A stretch of 64,000 bases of DNA. Origin: Selaginella tamariscina (lineage: Eukaryota > Streptophyta > Lycopodiopsida > Selaginellales > Selaginellaceae). The translations under genes and the position numbers were made by a program. Below, one piece after another: positions 12,806-25,644 of this stretch. Below the pieces are notes generated by a model. It did no database searches. It saw nothing but the letters and a program-made list of their open reading frames with translations, and was not told where the DNA came from. Where the stretch lies: the NCBI GenBank assembly GCA_003024785.1, contig PUQB01000487.1, positions 91,913 through 155,912 of the forward strand, given 5' to 3'. The number at the start of each line of letters is the position of its first letter. Positions within the stretch are counted from its first letter, which is position 1.

Positions 12806-12955
12806 GGTTCTTTTCCGGCAAGGGTTTCTTCATTTCTGTATTTTTCACTCTTTAGATCTCTTCTTTTTTCTTCATAGTGATCATCTCAGGAGCGAGATTA
12901 AATTGGGTGCTATTCTTTATAGGAAAGCACGGCGCCTTCAGTGCTGTTTACAAGT
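12806..12955 (+). promoter_or_regulatory. Conserved leader exon of the DUF7869 gene (copy 1)
   Basis: About 150 bases, from TTTCCGGCAAGGGTTTCTTC to GTGCTGTTTACAAGTAAGT, are unusually well conserved in all four copies (also 56,730-56,880, 43,100-43,260 and, reversed, 36,275-36,440). The end matches a splice donor (GTAAGT), and a good acceptor (TTATGTGCAG) lies at 13,726-13,735. I infer a non-coding first exon whose ~780-base intron holds the palindrome array. The promoter would lie in or before the AT-rich block. Confidence 0.45.
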
Positions 12956-13109
12956 AAGTATTATAAACAAATTTAAAAATACTTATAAAGATTCACTCTC
13001 TTACATTCTCTCTTAAAATTACAATTTAGGGGTTTAGGAATGCATTAGGATTATAATATATTCTATTAGGATTTATCCCATTTAAATATCCTTTTAACTT
13101 AATATTTTA

Positions 13110-13595
13110 GGTTAACTGGGGCGGCGGGATTAATCCGGCCATTTCTTTTTTCGCCTCTTCGAAGAGGTGGCGGGATTAATCCCGCCACCATCTCTCAGGC
13201 AATGCTTCTCCGCCACTGAAAAAGAGTGGCGGGATTAATCCCGCCGATAACCTTCTTAACTGATGAAGAGTTACCAGAATTTATTAGAAAGAGTTGTCGA
13301 CGGGATTAATCTCGCCAACCATTTTAGGAGGCAGGGAAGGGGTGGCGGGATTAATCTCGCCACCACTTCCCTGTTTTAAAGATTTGGGGACAGGATTTAT
13401 CCCGAGATCTCTTTGAAATCATAGTTTTGGAGAGAGTTATGTGCGGGTTTAATCCCACCACCCATTCCCCGTCGTAAGAATTGTGGGCGGGATTAATCCC
13501 GCCGACTCTCTCCGAAGGGGTTGAGTCGGCGCAGGATTAATCCCGCGCCGTTCCTCATCGAAGGGATTCGTGGGCGGGATTAATCCTGCCATCAG
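13110..13595. repeat. GATTAATC palindrome array 2
   Basis: About eleven near-perfect copies of GGCGGGATTAATCCCGCC are spaced 35-60 bases apart, some degenerate at the edges. The array lies immediately upstream of the DUF7869 gene, as at 43,400-43,950 and 57,020-57,780. The probable position is inside the first intron. Confidence 0.9.
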
Positions 13596-13735
13596 TTGTA
13601 TTAATCAAACATGAGATATTATCTATAAACATAATTATGTATTATTGCATATGCATATTATTAAGTAACCGTAATTCAGATTTTTAGAAATATTGCATAA
13701 ACAGATATCATAAATAATACAATTATTATGTGCAG

Positions 13736-14089
13736 GACAATATGTTTAATACTGGAGATAAAGTATGTCTTTCGGAACAACGAGATAGTTGCACTGGAAC
13801 TGTGGAAGTTCGAGATAATAATGCATCATGTCACAATATTTCCCAAGGATCTTGTGTGTACGTATGGGTGGAACACCATTTACAAGCATGTTGAGGTTCT
13901 GGGAATGGAATTTGAGGGGGTTCTCCTGTATTGGAATTTGGATGAAGTCAAAGCTGACACAGAATATGTAGAGTCACAAACAAATAGTAGCATGAGTTTA
14001 CCAGATGATGGCTTGCCTGCTGTGATGTATGAGGTGATTCTCTTTCTTCGTGAGATTGAAGTCGGAAGAGGCATCATCACAGCTATAAG
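13736..14089 (+). CDS. Small upstream open region before the DUF7869 gene (copy 1)
   Basis: Following the acceptor at 13,735, coding-like sequence is shared with 57,907-58,270. Recognisable phrases are MFNTGDKV in one frame and GMEFE...WNLDEVKADTEYVESQT, then LPAVMYEVILFLREIEVGRG, in another; the two are not in one frame here. The beginning faintly resembles the short C-terminal strand-rich segment of plant CACTA-type proteins (a GT.V.L...VA.G pattern), but I cannot assign a family. It could be the first coding exon of the DUF7869 protein or a separate short product. In copy 3 a further ~300 bases (58,262-58,557) separate it from the main reading frame; these are deleted here. Confidence 0.35.
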
Positions 14090-16555
14090 ATGGATCCTAC
14101 ATCTTCGAAAGTGTTACGAGCATTTCCACGATTGACTGTTGCAAGAAGAAGTGTTGTCAGATGGCAGACCGGAATGAAATTACCCAATGTAGACATGTCT
14201 TTCGTATGCTCACCCAAAAGCAAAGGCATGAGTTTGTATATGCTGCACTAACTGGGTGTATTGATGGAATGGCCTCGGACACAGGTTATCAGAGTACATC
14301 CATGGTATTTAATAAGGTGGCCATCTGCTTCAAAGCTTGGTACAGTATATACGGGATCCCAAAGACCACGTTCTACCGTCGGAGGGATGAGTGGCTAGAT
14401 GGAGCGCGAACCTCAGTTCATGGGAACACTCGCTTGGTCAAAACCCGCTCTCACATCATGGCAGCCATAGAGATACTCAAGGCTTTTGTGGAAGCAAATG
14501 CAGACAGGATGCCTCACAAATGCCGAACCACAAATGCAGGGGTCAGGGAAAATCTCAAGGTTTTGCCTTCAATCTACACTCAATTGAAGCTGTGTGAACA
14601 TGTGAACAAGTGCCTCAGTTTGATGGGGCTCCAAGCAATCTGCACTGGTACCTTCAACAACATATGGAATACTCATTTTAAGGATGTGGAGATTGCAAAA
14701 CACTCTAGCTTTTCCAAGTGTGACACTTGTACATCATTGAAGGCTGCAGAGGCTTGTGCAAAAACCTTGGTGGAGATCACTGCCATTCAAAAGAAGATGG
14801 AGGCCCACATGATTGCACAACAAACTTGCCGGTCTCAGTACTATGCACACCGCATGCTTTCTGTGTCACGCCCATCAGAGTACCTGTGCTTGATCCATGA
14901 CAAGATGGATCATTCAAAGACCAGCATTCCAAAGCTCTTTGCAACACCAAAGTGCCTTGGAAATGTCATGAAACTTCCGATTTCATTGACAGGTGTGCTA
15001 ACACATGGACACGGTTGTGAGTCATATGGACACTTTTCACTTCCACATTGGTCTAGCGACTCCAATTTCACTATTGGGTCGTTAGCCATGTGTTTCAGAA
15101 ACCTTGAAGCCCACTCACAGACAAGTCCTATCAGTGATCTCAAAGTGAAGAAACAACACCTTCAACCTTTACATAATGCTCTCATGAACACGTCTGCACT
15201 TGAGGCTACTTGGGAATATGAGAGGCATTGTCAGCAACCTGCACAAAAGATGGCCCTGTTGAGAGTTCAGGTTCAGTGGAGGGATCTAGCTCAAATAGTG
15301 TACATGTGTCCTCAACATCAAATAAGCTTCCTCGTCATTTGCTTTTACAGATGGATAATTGTGCAGGCGAGAACAAAAATAGGTAAATCATTTTACTTAA
15401 GGGTTTCTCAAGCTCATACTTACTTTTATTTTCTAGATATGTGCTAGCATACTTGTCAATGCTTGTTGCCAAAGGTGTGTTTGAAACAATCACGCTCAGT
15501 TTCCTTATGGTTGGTCACACTCATGAAGATATTGATGCGTTCTTCAGCAAGGTCTCCAACTCTACAAAAAGGACAAGTGCACTTACCTTACCGCATATGA
15601 TGAATCTTTTTGAAAATTGCATCTCCAAAAAAAGTTGTGCTTTGCTTGTGACTGAGGTGCCAGACTTCAAAAAATTTCTCAAGGAGTATATAAAAGAAAT
15701 TCTTTAGTTGGTCACCTTGTGCCGCTACAATTCTTTTTCTCCATACGAGATGGTATACCTATTATGCAGTACAAGTTACGGCCATCAGAGCAGGAGTGGT
15801 TACCGAAAGAGGGCTTAATGCTCTTCAAAAGTGGAGAGGATGGAAAGCCACTTCTCCCAGAAGGACAACCAGACCCTATTCCATTGAGTGCCCAGCTCAA
15901 GGAACAAGAGGTTATTATTGATGGCATCAAAAAATATGTGGCATGGGTTCAAAAATCGATGCAAAGAATTCTGATAAGGCAACTGGTTACTCAGAACTAT
16001 ATAAGCATGTGGTCGACTATTGGGAGACTGTTGTTCGAGAGTTGGAAGGGCCTACTGTCACAAGTACAGAATTGCAACACCCTTTTGGCCTAAAACAAGG
16101 TGGCGAGAGGAGATTGAAATGACATCACTGAGCACAGACGACATAGAAGCCAGTAGTGATGTGGAAGTGCAAACCCCACACTTTGTTGGACAAAGGAACC
16201 AAAAACCTAAAGCATACTTTGATTGCTGCAAGGATCTTCAAAAACTAATGATGGTTCTCATTACTCCAGATGCGTCATATAATCAGCCTATTTGGATGGG
16301 TCAAATTATCGACACACCTGAAGTAATCACAAAAATAGTATTGTTAAGGTTGCATGGTTCAAACCACAAAAAAGGCGACACGAGAAGGAGAGCGAAAGAT
16401 ATAATGGATGCCTAGAGAAAACATGGTCTCCCAATCAAAAAGACCCAGCATGTTTTATAAATGTTAAATCCATTCGATATGGGTGGATGTCAAGAAGCGT
16501 TGATAAAGTCACGATTAACAAAACTGCAAGGGAATGTATGTTTTCTGAAGCTTAA
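14090..16555 (+). CDS. DUF7869-type putative transposase, copy 1 (interrupted)
   Basis: A long open frame from an internal Met at 14,161 runs to about 15,190; the likely true ATG is 14,090 (MDPTSS...), out of frame by one base here. Parts in order are a helix-turn-helix-like segment (YGIPKTTFYRRRDEWLDG), a CxxC pair (FSKCDTC), an acidic motif (CLIHDKMDHSKTSIPK), GHGCESYGHFSLPHW, then a 54-base intron (15,383-15,436) inside MDNCAGENKNR|Y, and MVGHTHEDIDAFFSKVS. The last two motifs are hallmarks of the DUF7869 family, which occurs widely in eukaryotes and often in repeated genes. The DNC, HDKMD and HEDID acids would suit an RNase H-fold (DDE-like) transposase; that is inference. Compared with the copy at 58,558 it has several small indels, including seven bases missing near 15,700. 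Confidence 0.75.
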
Positions 16556-16970
16556 AGCAATTACAAAATTATAAAATATCATATATTTAATATTCATAAT
16601 TATTATAAACTCTTTAATAATAGTACCAAATTGTTTACTTAACTATATAAATTTAAAAAATGATATGGAAGATTGACTATATTATAGGATTTTATATATA
16701 TATTATATTATTACTACTACAAATTTTTAATTAATAATGTTATTTTAAATATTAATATTTTAATAACAACATCAATATTTATATAATGTACCTCTTATGC
16801 TCTTCCTTAATTGTTATATTAGGCATATTATATAATATATTATATAATTTAATACCTTTTACTTTTATAATGTTATTTTGTTCAATGAATGCTATAATTT
16901 ATTAAAGGGTAGATACAAAATAGAATATTCTAAAGAATATTCTGTTTTTAAATATATATTCTAAAGAAAA
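16556..16970. other. 3' non-coding tail of big-transposon copy 1 (truncated)
   Basis: AT-rich sequence matches 61,035-61,400 and 45,961-46,380 (TAAAATATCATATATTTAATATT onward in pieces). Similarity ends about 100 bases before where the terminal inverted repeat should be, so this copy lacks its right end. No gene. Confidence 0.7.
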
Positions 16971-17589
16971 ATATTGAAAATTAAAACTATTTTTGACTCA
17001 AGGTTTGATTGTATTCCTTGGGTTAGTCTTTAGTTTTATCTCAAGGTTTGATGGTGTTCCTTGACCTTGGTTCAATATTCTTGAAAGTGAAGTAGCGGGA
17101 TTAATTCAAGAAGATGGTCTCTATTCTTGATGATTGTGATACTGTCCATAACGTATGGTCCAATATTCAGTACAAAATATGAGGTTTCCTATCACCTCAT
17201 TCATTGAGATATTCATATCTTAAACTTTGAAAGTATTTATGATAGTCTTTTAAGATTGATTATAAATGACTTATTATAGTATGGTGTCTCTTGAATATTG
17301 AGTTTGGAGCGCTTAATATTAAGACTTGGTTATGATCACATGAGGTGGCCATAATCATGAAATATGAAGACTCAAGTGGACTTGAGTTCAACACTTTAGT
17401 AAGGCACTACCTTACTGTATAACTTGAAACGTGTTTTCAAGTTAGTTAAGAAATAAGGCATTTCTCAATACATTGCTTGAGGGGCAATGTAGTACTTTCT
17501 GGATTACTAGGTGTCTAGAATGAATAATGTATCTTAGTTCGACATACTAAATTAAATATCTATTCATGTTTGGGGAGATCTATTGAATT
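16971..17589. other. Unassigned AT-rich sequence
   Basis: No recognisable gene. TCAAGGTTTGATTGTATTCC and TCAAGGTTTGATGGTGTTCC are two tandem-like phrases (near 16,999 and 17,041). A lone GTAGCGGGATTAATTCAAG near 17,092 recalls the palindrome unit but may be chance. The stretch lies between the truncated tail of copy 1 and an inverted-repeat relic. Confidence 0.5.
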
Positions 17590-17680
17590 ACGCAAGTTGT
17601 AACTAAAATGGGCATGGCTATAGTCCCATTTCCTAATAAATAGCAATTTTAGTTATTTAATTAGCATTTTCTAATATTAC
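17590..17680 (-). mobile_element. Right-end relic of the big transposon (reversed)
   Basis: This starts with the terminal-repeat core TTGTAACTAAAATGGGCATG (terminal repeat 17,590-17,616). It continues GGCTATAGTCCCATTTCCTAAT and ...TTAGCATTTTCTAATATT in pieces, the reverse complement of the right end at 61,410-61,506. Similarity ends at about 17,680. It is an orphan end; its partner is not identifiable here. Confidence 0.8.
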
Positions 17681-19162
17681 CTACTTATAAGTTCTCGAAG
17701 TGCCACATTTGCAACCTTGATGCAAAGTTAAGAAACCGTCTTTTTGAACAATTATATTCGACTAAAAAAATGATATTGATATTGAAAACCAATACCAACT
17801 TTTAATTCTTATCGAATACATACTATCTTAAGGAGGTACATGCACTTAAACCTCCAATGAAATCCACTGTTACTGGCTCATTGATAATTCTCAACATAAG
17901 TTATCAAACTTAGCAAGTTTCCTTAGTCGATAACAAAGTGAGAATCCCAAATCATGCTCTTCTTAACCAAGGAATCACCCTTGTTCAAGAACTTCTCCCA
18001 CATTGCAAACAACGTTACAGTTTCCAAGATTAAAGAGTTAACAATGAAAATGCACAAGTGTGCGCCGAACGCCTTTATGCAAGTTCTTCATTACAGTAAA
18101 CTAAAAATGTAAACGTATGTTTCCAACATTACTCTTTCTGATAGATCATGCCATCTATCCCAAAAGTTGCATTGATAGGGATGCAACATTAAATCCGTCT
18201 ACTGCCAAAATATATTATTTATCATTCTTAAGATCCCACATGAGATAACTTCATAATCAAGTTAGTTGAGTTAGCTAACTTGAATACAAAGTGCGCGCCT
18301 ACAACCAACTAAGGTTTCAAGTTGTACTTTGTTCAAATCAAGACTTGAACTTAGTAAACTATTTCACCTAATGTTACTTGCAGCTAGCGTCATCAAAATA
18401 TTACGTCGGACAATACTTTGATTACATTGGATCTTCGAACCAACTGCTTAACATATTCATCATATGTTAATATTCGACATTCCGTTGTATTATAAGTTCA
18501 TCACCATAGTCTGCTTCTAGAGTTACACTCTCGGAAACATGCACTATAATAAGAGCTTATTTTACACTTTATGTCAAAATGTAGTGTTCATCTTATGTTT
18601 GAATATGCCCCTTTTCCGAAGTCAAAGACGCACTTGAACATAAGTCTTTCCCCGTTTGAACACTACAGTTGGATCGATATTGAATCTTGACATAGCCAAA
18701 ACTCAAAGGACACTGTCTGTTTCCAAATCATGTGTTATCCCAAATTCAAACACCTTAAAGAAAAAGAAAAATTTTCAATAATGTGTAAGCTTAGCATATC
18801 ACATGATCCACTTCACAAGACTTAGTTTGTAAGCCAGAACAAACTAACACGCCACGTCTTGTGGAAGTATAATGGTAAAGTAACCTGGACAACCATAAGG
18901 TAAAGTAACCTAGAGAAAAGTAACCTGGCATGCAACTTGGAAGTTGCCTTCCGAGTGCTACCTTCACATTGGAGTCCATAACCCACACCCACTTATGAAG
19001 TAGGTGTTCTCTAAGAGTTATAGATCTCAGGACCAACTCTCGCACAGAATTCAGACGTTAGCCAAAAGTGATAAGTACTTCAAAATTTAGAACTAACTAA
19101 ACCCTAAACACTACAACTTTAGGTAGTCCTACTGACCGCAGAGAATAGGCTCCGATACCAAT
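17681..19162 (-). mobile_element. Internal region of a family A LTR retrotransposon fossil, with primer site
   Basis: On the minus strand the LTR at 19,163 ends ...CTCTGACA. After two bases comes TGGTATCGGAGCC (19,148-19,160), one base off the classic tRNA-iMet primer-binding site TGGTATCAGAGCC. That fixes the orientation of family A as TGTCATAG...TGACA. The following ~1.47 kb (leftward) should be leader and early internal region, but no Gag or Pol motif is legible. Broken fossil. Confidence 0.6.
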
Positions 19163-20354
19163 TGTCAGAGTTTTAACCCAAAGGGCCAACACGTGGCAAC
19201 ACGTGGCTGCCAGGTGGCCATTTGGCGTCATCACCCTGTGTGAGCAACGCTAAGTTTCCCAGAACAACCCCAACGACCCCTAGGGTTAGACTCTAATGCC
19301 CAAGTGGACAGAAGACTTAGGGTTTAGCCTAAGTCTCCCTAGAATGTCTGCCCCCAAACCCTTGAGGGATAACCCTAGTTGACTTAGGGTTTAGCCTAAG
19401 TCTCCCTAGAGTGTCTACCCCCAAAACCCTTGAGGGATAACCCTAGTTGACTTAGGGTCTTGCCCTAGAAGACCTAGACAGGCTCATGCCCTAACCCCCA
19501 TCAAGGAGACGTGTGTTCCACACATACCCCTGTGACAGAGCTAAGGCATCGTCACTTACCCCTTGAGGAATCACCCTCATCCGGGAGTACAACCCCTTTA
19601 GGGCGACAAGGGGTACCCTGAACCACAACTAACCCCTAAGGGTTTGAGTGGCCAAGTTATACCCTAGACCTAGGGCTAGTACTTAGTGAGGACACGAGTG
19701 TGCGCCGTAGGCGGACACGAGTGTTCTGCTAAGCAAACTCCCTAAGGCTAGGTTTGGGATAACCCTAAGCACATGACCTTGCGAGTGCCTCGCGAAAGGC
19801 TCTTGCTAACACGCTTAGGTTGTTCAACCCTTTAAATTCCAAGGAGAACACTCCCTAGCCAAGTGTGCCAAAGCACACCTAGTTACGAGACCTAACCTCC
19901 CTTGAGCGGATGCCAAGGCTTAACACCCTAGTGCAAGCACAAGCATGTGTTTCTTAAAGTATCCAATCCCTTGGCGACAAGCCTATGACATAACCCCAAA
20001 GGGCGTGCCTCGGGCGTTGTACCATGTGACGTTTAGCCCAGTGTCACATCTCCATGTGACACTGCCTTTCATGATGTGGGCTATCATGCCATAGCCCTTA
20101 GATTCAAGAGTTGCACCAAGTGCCACAAACGTGGCTCCTAAATGCCAACTCTAGAGCCCCTTAGTGAACCCTCAGGAACTGGTAATGTGAACCTGTCAAA
20201 CAAGATCCCACGCCCACAGTTGGACAAGGACACGGATGTGTCTTGTTTGGCTGTGAGTGCTACACCTAGCTTGACATGGAGGAGAAGGCTAGAGACAAGC
20301 CTTTACCTTTGCCTCGTGGAACGTGCATTCCGACAAGACCTCCCAGGCATGGAT
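19163..20354 (-). mobile_element. Family A LTR (5' LTR of the preceding fossil, partial)
   Basis: This closely follows the reverse complement of the solo LTR at 4,117-5,904, with phrases such as CCAACACGTGGCAACACGTGG and CTTACCCCTTGAGGAATCACC. It breaks off near GGCATGGAT (about 20,354), so the outer ~0.5 kb is missing. The break leads into family B sequence. Confidence 0.85.
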
Positions 20355-21019
20355 GATCAATTACAAATCAAGTATGACCACGTCCAAAAGCTCCACGACC
20401 AACACCAACTACCCAAGGTACGTAGGGCAACACGTGTGAGGGAGGCGCATAAATGTGACAGGAATGACTCTATCACATGGTGGCAGACTAGTAGGAAGGC
20501 GCCACCTGTACCTAGGGTCTAGCGTTAGGTAACCCACTAATAATAGCAGGAAGTAGTGTAGTGGGTCGGGGTCTTTTAAGAGTCAAGTCTGCATCTTATA
20601 TCTTGCTCCTTTGTCGGAGATAGTTTGTACTTGGACATGCAATATAATAATATCCATTCCTCTATTCACCTTACAAGCGAGTGTTCCCTGCTTGTCCTAC
20701 TCCTAGGCTTAGCAACACTCTCTGCCAAATCATTGTAGTGGAACTCCCCCTACCTGTACACAGACCCTCGCGGCGTCCGGGTAGAGGCCATCCAATACCT
20801 TCCACTACTCCCGAGGTAAGGTCGCTTGCCGGTCCGGACCCCCGGAGTTGGACGCTCTCCACATCGTCCTAGCAACCACTGTAGCTTCCTGAGAAGCATC
20901 ACATCTGGCATGCGGAGTTCCGACAACCAATGTTGTGGTCTTAGACATGCACACCAGAGGGGGATTCAACCTACTTTTTGGTCGTCCTTGGCTCAGGGGT
21001 GTGAAGGTGCAGCATGACT
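20355..21019 (+). mobile_element. Family B LTR, leader and pol-like scrap (fossil)
   Basis: From about 20,395 to 20,792 the sequence is the family B LTR (shared phrases ACCTAGGGTCTAGCG, TATCTTGCTCC and GGCGTCCGGGTAGAGGCCAT). It continues to about 20,925 with the leader also seen at 1,020-1,165 (reversed). Near 20,944-21,018 a scrap reads like the Ty3 linker downstream of protease (LLFGRPWLRGVK). Broken fossil; the parts are not contiguous as in a whole element. Confidence 0.65.
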
Positions 21020-21324
21020 AGGAGCACCAACAAATATCTGTGTTGGGTGACAGTCTTTGCAAATGTGTAAAGGTCTTTGCAAATGCGCAAAGTTCTTCAG
21101 GTGACTTCATGTTGTAGGTGTGCCTTCGGCAACTAGTTTACGACTTAGTGAATGATGATTTTGAAGTACTTGGCTTCGTGTAATGCAAGAGGGTATGCAA
21201 ATTAAGTAAACTTTTTACTAACTATGCAAGAGTGATTATGTTAGTTTTTGGTTAGTTTTCCTATCTAATCTTCGAGTTAGTGCTCTCCATCAATGAGGAT
21301 GTTGATATTTTCAAAGGCAGAAAG
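21020..21324. other. Unassigned spacer
   Basis: About 300 bases with a local repeat (GTGTAAAGGTCTTTGCAAATG / GTCTTTGCAAATGCGCAAAG in pieces near 21,050-21,090). No gene or known repeat is recognised; it may be decayed retrotransposon interior. Confidence 0.4.
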
Positions 21325-22290
21325 TGTCAAGTTTTTACTATAACCTTTACTTTTACTTTGGAGTTAAAGGTTGTTACCTACTAAGTTATGTGATGAATCC
21401 CATATATAGTGAAAAACAACCCTATTTAGTGCACTTAGGTGTTTAAGTTAGTCTAGTCAATTGTCACTAGATACCTCGAGAAACTTTAGGTAAAGGTAGT
21501 AGAAAACTCTTCCTTGGTTTGTATGTTCTAGTTACCCTGTAGATTTCCTAATTGACTATGGCAAGTTTGGCATGTTTGCATGGGTTAGGAACACCCCTAG
21601 GGCTAACCTCACCCTAGGCTTGCCTTAACTCCTCGCCCTAACCCCTCCCCATGTAGGATTTCGGGTAGGAGATAGATTTAGGTCCCAAGAGTGCAAGTGT
21701 TTACATTAAGGGCTAGCCCATGCCAGCCCACTTAAGTAAGAAAACTAAGGGAGGGAGGGGGGTGGGGGCTTCGTCACATAAATAAGGTAGTGTAAATATG
21801 TAGTTAAAGTTCTTGGATTCAAAAGAGAGCTTGTTATTCTCCTATCAATGCATATTAAGCTTGCCTCATCAAGGCACAACTCCATGTTGTGCCGCCTCAA
21901 CTTTCACACGATAGGGTATGTCACACCTTCATGTTATAGCCTCTACCCTTATCATTGCCAAGATTTTGCCATGTGACCAGGTACATCATGCCCAAGGAGC
22001 AACTTTTGGTATGTTAACCCACTTGCAAGCCTAGAAAGGATTGCCTGAGTTCACATTCCGTAAGGATAGTAGCCACCTCACCCATGCCAAGCTAGGAGCG
22101 ATACTTGCAGCTCAGCTAGCCCATACATCCTAACTCACAAGGTGAGCATTGTTCATGGACTTGGCCAACTAGGGTGTGAGTTCCTAAAAGATGTGTTCCT
22201 AACATTGGTTACTTACCATATTTTGTGGGGTTTTCATAAAGGGATTTCAAGGTTGGCATTTAGAAAGCCACCTTTGTGGCACCAGGTACA
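21325..22290 (+). mobile_element. Family A LTR, old and partial
   Basis: This starts TGTCAAGTTTTTACTATAACC and follows the LTR at 4,117 through the phrases AGTGCACTTAGGTGTTTAAG, GGGCTAGCCCATGCCAGCCCA and CTTCGTCACATAAATAAGGTAG (each approximate), ending near 22,290. Divergence is far greater than between the solo LTRs at 4,117 and 41,002, so this is an older insertion. Fossil. Confidence 0.8.
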
Positions 22291-25200
22291 CAAATAGTGA
22301 TCAACCCATTTGATAAACTATTAATTGCATTGATCCTTATGAAGACTTATTAAACATATCAGTGTGGAGAGTTGAACATTGAAAATCTACTTCATTGAAT
22401 TACGATAAAAAGTCCTACTTTGATCGGTCTGATTCCTTGTCTTCAAACTTTTGCACCTATGATCTTCACTAGAATTTTTTTAAGCTTTGCCCAGCCAATT
22501 CACATAGAGATCCTTCGAGTTTATGCACCGAACATACAATGTTGCATTGCATAGCTTCACATTCATGGCATAGCAAATCCTTGTTTTAGTCCCAAGTTTC
22601 TAAAGCCATTTATCAGCTATCGTTAAATCATTTGTATGTCTTAACATGTGACTTCTTTTGCTACTCTATTCCTTATAGCTTGGCCTCTAAAATCTTTTAT
22701 AGTGGAATCTACACACAAAGTTCACTACATGTTCATGTATCCATGTACCAGATGGGCTACCACTCACAATCATAGTGCCTAAAAGTTTCAAATATATCAT
22801 ACACAACTCCATTTACTAAAACATGGCCCTGAATCTCTATGATTACACCATGTTTTCTAGGCTTGTCTTCTAATGAGCCCCTTAGATCAACACAATTCAA
22901 AACATAGTGATAAACCTAGATAATGATAAAACCCTTGCCAATAGACATGACACAGACATTTTTTCCCTACAACACTCAACATTAATCTTGCTTCACTTAG
23001 TTATCCTGGCGAATTCTATGAGGTTGAAGGAGGTAGGTAAGGAAGATTGAAAGCCTTAGTGAGGGTAGGGTGGGATGATCATTTGATCCATTTTTGCCAG
23101 TAAATGCAAACCAAATAATATTAAAACTCAGGCTAAAAGTTTGTAAATTATAAAGTTAGGCTGTGTTTGCAAATAAAATCTTTTAACTTTAGTTGTTTTG
23201 CATTGAATTTAGGCTGCTTTATCTTTCGCCTTGGCTAGATGTAGGACATGATTCAACTCACCCATTTTATGCACAATGGATATGACATGATATGATGAGT
23301 TTTTTGTAGACTTTTAGTAGTCAGAAAAATCTTCAAAAGCTTGCCACAACCACTGTATTCTTATTGGAAAATCCCCTTACACTTAATTTTAAAGTGTGAA
23401 ATTGACTCCAAACTTGTCAACAAACTCAACTTTCTTCATCATAAATTGAACTTTGCATTTAATCAATTGACTAGCAACATCAATTGCCTCCTCAGTAACA
23501 TCCCAAGTATTTGCCCTGCTCTTTAAATTCTTTACATAGTTCTCTTCATGTCTATAGCTCATGTGCAATGTCAATTCACAAAACTGTAGCATGAATCCTT
23601 CACACCCATACCATAAACCTCCCCACATTTATGGCAAATAATTTTAAACAACAACTATGGTAAGAGATCAACTCAAAACAATTTGTTCATTCTCATTTGG
23701 GAGCTTTTAATTTAAGCATTCATGTGAAATCCTTTCTTTTCCGCTCATGACATTGAAGACAATTTTGAGTTGATCTATTGTCTATTTTATCTTTAATTTT
23801 GTTAGCACATTGATATAGCTATTCACAAATGCAATTATTCCTTAATATAAGTCAGAAACTCATGCATGGGGGTTGGAACCAAACCTACAAGCCTTATGAA
23901 GCTCCAAGACTTGGTTTACTCATTACAATTTCAACTCTGATTGAGAATAGAAGCATTAATATGGCACTCTTGTAGACCCAATTATCTCATGCTCTCTTCC
24001 ATAAACAAATTAACAAGCACATTCTACCCTTCATGCCATATCCCCCCTTCCTCATATATATGGATCCCTAGAAATAGGGAACCCTTGATCCTTCAAAGGT
24101 ATATACATATGAATTAGGTAAAAAAAAAAACACCCTTTTAAGTTTTTGATCCATGTACGTACATTTTCTTATAAGTTATGCTCTTAAGTTAGTTCTCCAT
24201 TCATGACTTATTAATATAGTTTTTCATAAGAAATAATAAGATTTAACATTTTTCTCAATATATTAATATGCATTTTCATAACATTTAACATCTTTCTCAA
24301 TTACATGTTTTAAACTACCATATCATTAAATTAATGTTTGCACTAAATGTGTTAACTATCCAAATATTCCTTTAATAATAAATACTTCAATACAAAATTT
24401 CATTATATTCAATATAATTGAGTCAGTTTTTCTTTTCAATCAATACCAAGTATAAAAGTACATTTGATTATTTTAAAACCTTATACAATAGTAACCTTTT
24501 CTTTTGTATTTTAAATTTATTTAATTTAACCTTTCATTAATGTTTAATGTAGATGAAGATCTCCTCATATTATTTTTAGAATACTTATGTGAGATATAAT
24601 AAAGAATTAATTTTAAGAAAATTCTATAGTTGACTATAATGTTTACTTTAGGACACTTAAATTTGAGGATTCATTATAATAAAGCTTACTTCAATATACT
24701 TAAAGTGGTTCATATTATAGTTGATCATTATCATTACTTAATGGACGTTTTAGATTTTCTAATGAACTCATGTTGTTTAGAGCTTGATGTATTGACAAGG
24801 CAAAGAAGTCATAAACTACTTTTAACACTTTGCTTTTGAATAAGTTAAACTATCAACAAAGGGGCAACTACTTCATATGACAAGTAAGTTTAAGAAATGT
24901 AAATAGCATTTGCATTAATGGAGGAGCTAATTAATATGTTTCATACTTCTCTTTTAAATAAATTTGGTGTTACATACTAATAAGAAAGTAGATCTTAACC
25001 AATAAATAAAATAAAACAATATAATAAAAATTATTTTATTATGAATAAGAAAAATGTGCAAAGGAATTAAGAATTACAACAATTACTATTTCAATTATGG
25101 TTATAACCCATGGTGTACATCATGTGTAATCTCATTCTTTACACATCATCACCAAGTCCTTATAACAATCAACTTTATTAACTATGTAACCATATGCTTA

Positions 25201-25644
25201 CCTAGCATGTCATAGAAGCCTTTGGTGTGGTGACACACTAAAAGCATAGAAATGTTCATATATGGCTTGGAGTTGACCTTTGTGGCCCTTAATTAAACCA
25301 TTATGTACTTAATTTGAGCTAGGAGTTAGTTGCAATTTTATATGTTACACTCCGATCAGATTTTAGCAATTGAATCTCATATCATAGTCTTAATCTTCAA
25401 AAATTTAAGTTTTTCTTATCATATTTACCAACTACTTAAATTAAAGGTCTAACATGCTTTCTAAAAAAAAATGGTAATTACATTGCCCCTATTGAAAAAG
25501 AACTACATATACATCACCCATAAAAATATTTTGAATGAACAAACTAATTAAACTCCCTTAACGATGATTTACCCAATAGCTTAATTCATATCATCAAGTT
25601 AACATTCATGCCATATCATTTTTTTCTTATATCTACCTATTTAA
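22291..25644. other. 3.35 kb without a recognisable gene
   Basis: AT-rich, low-complexity-poor sequence. The few open frames of 60-80 codons (for example 23,389-23,628 on the minus strand and 24,630-24,839 on the plus strand) show no motif, no conserved counterpart elsewhere in the window and no good flanking splice sites. It may be an old, heavily decayed insertion or unique intergenic DNA. Confidence 0.5.

Noticed and set aside
23389-23628. Possible small gene on the minus strand
   Set aside because: It is 79 codons with no motif, no second copy in the window and no good splice or start context. It is treated as chance in AT-rich DNA.
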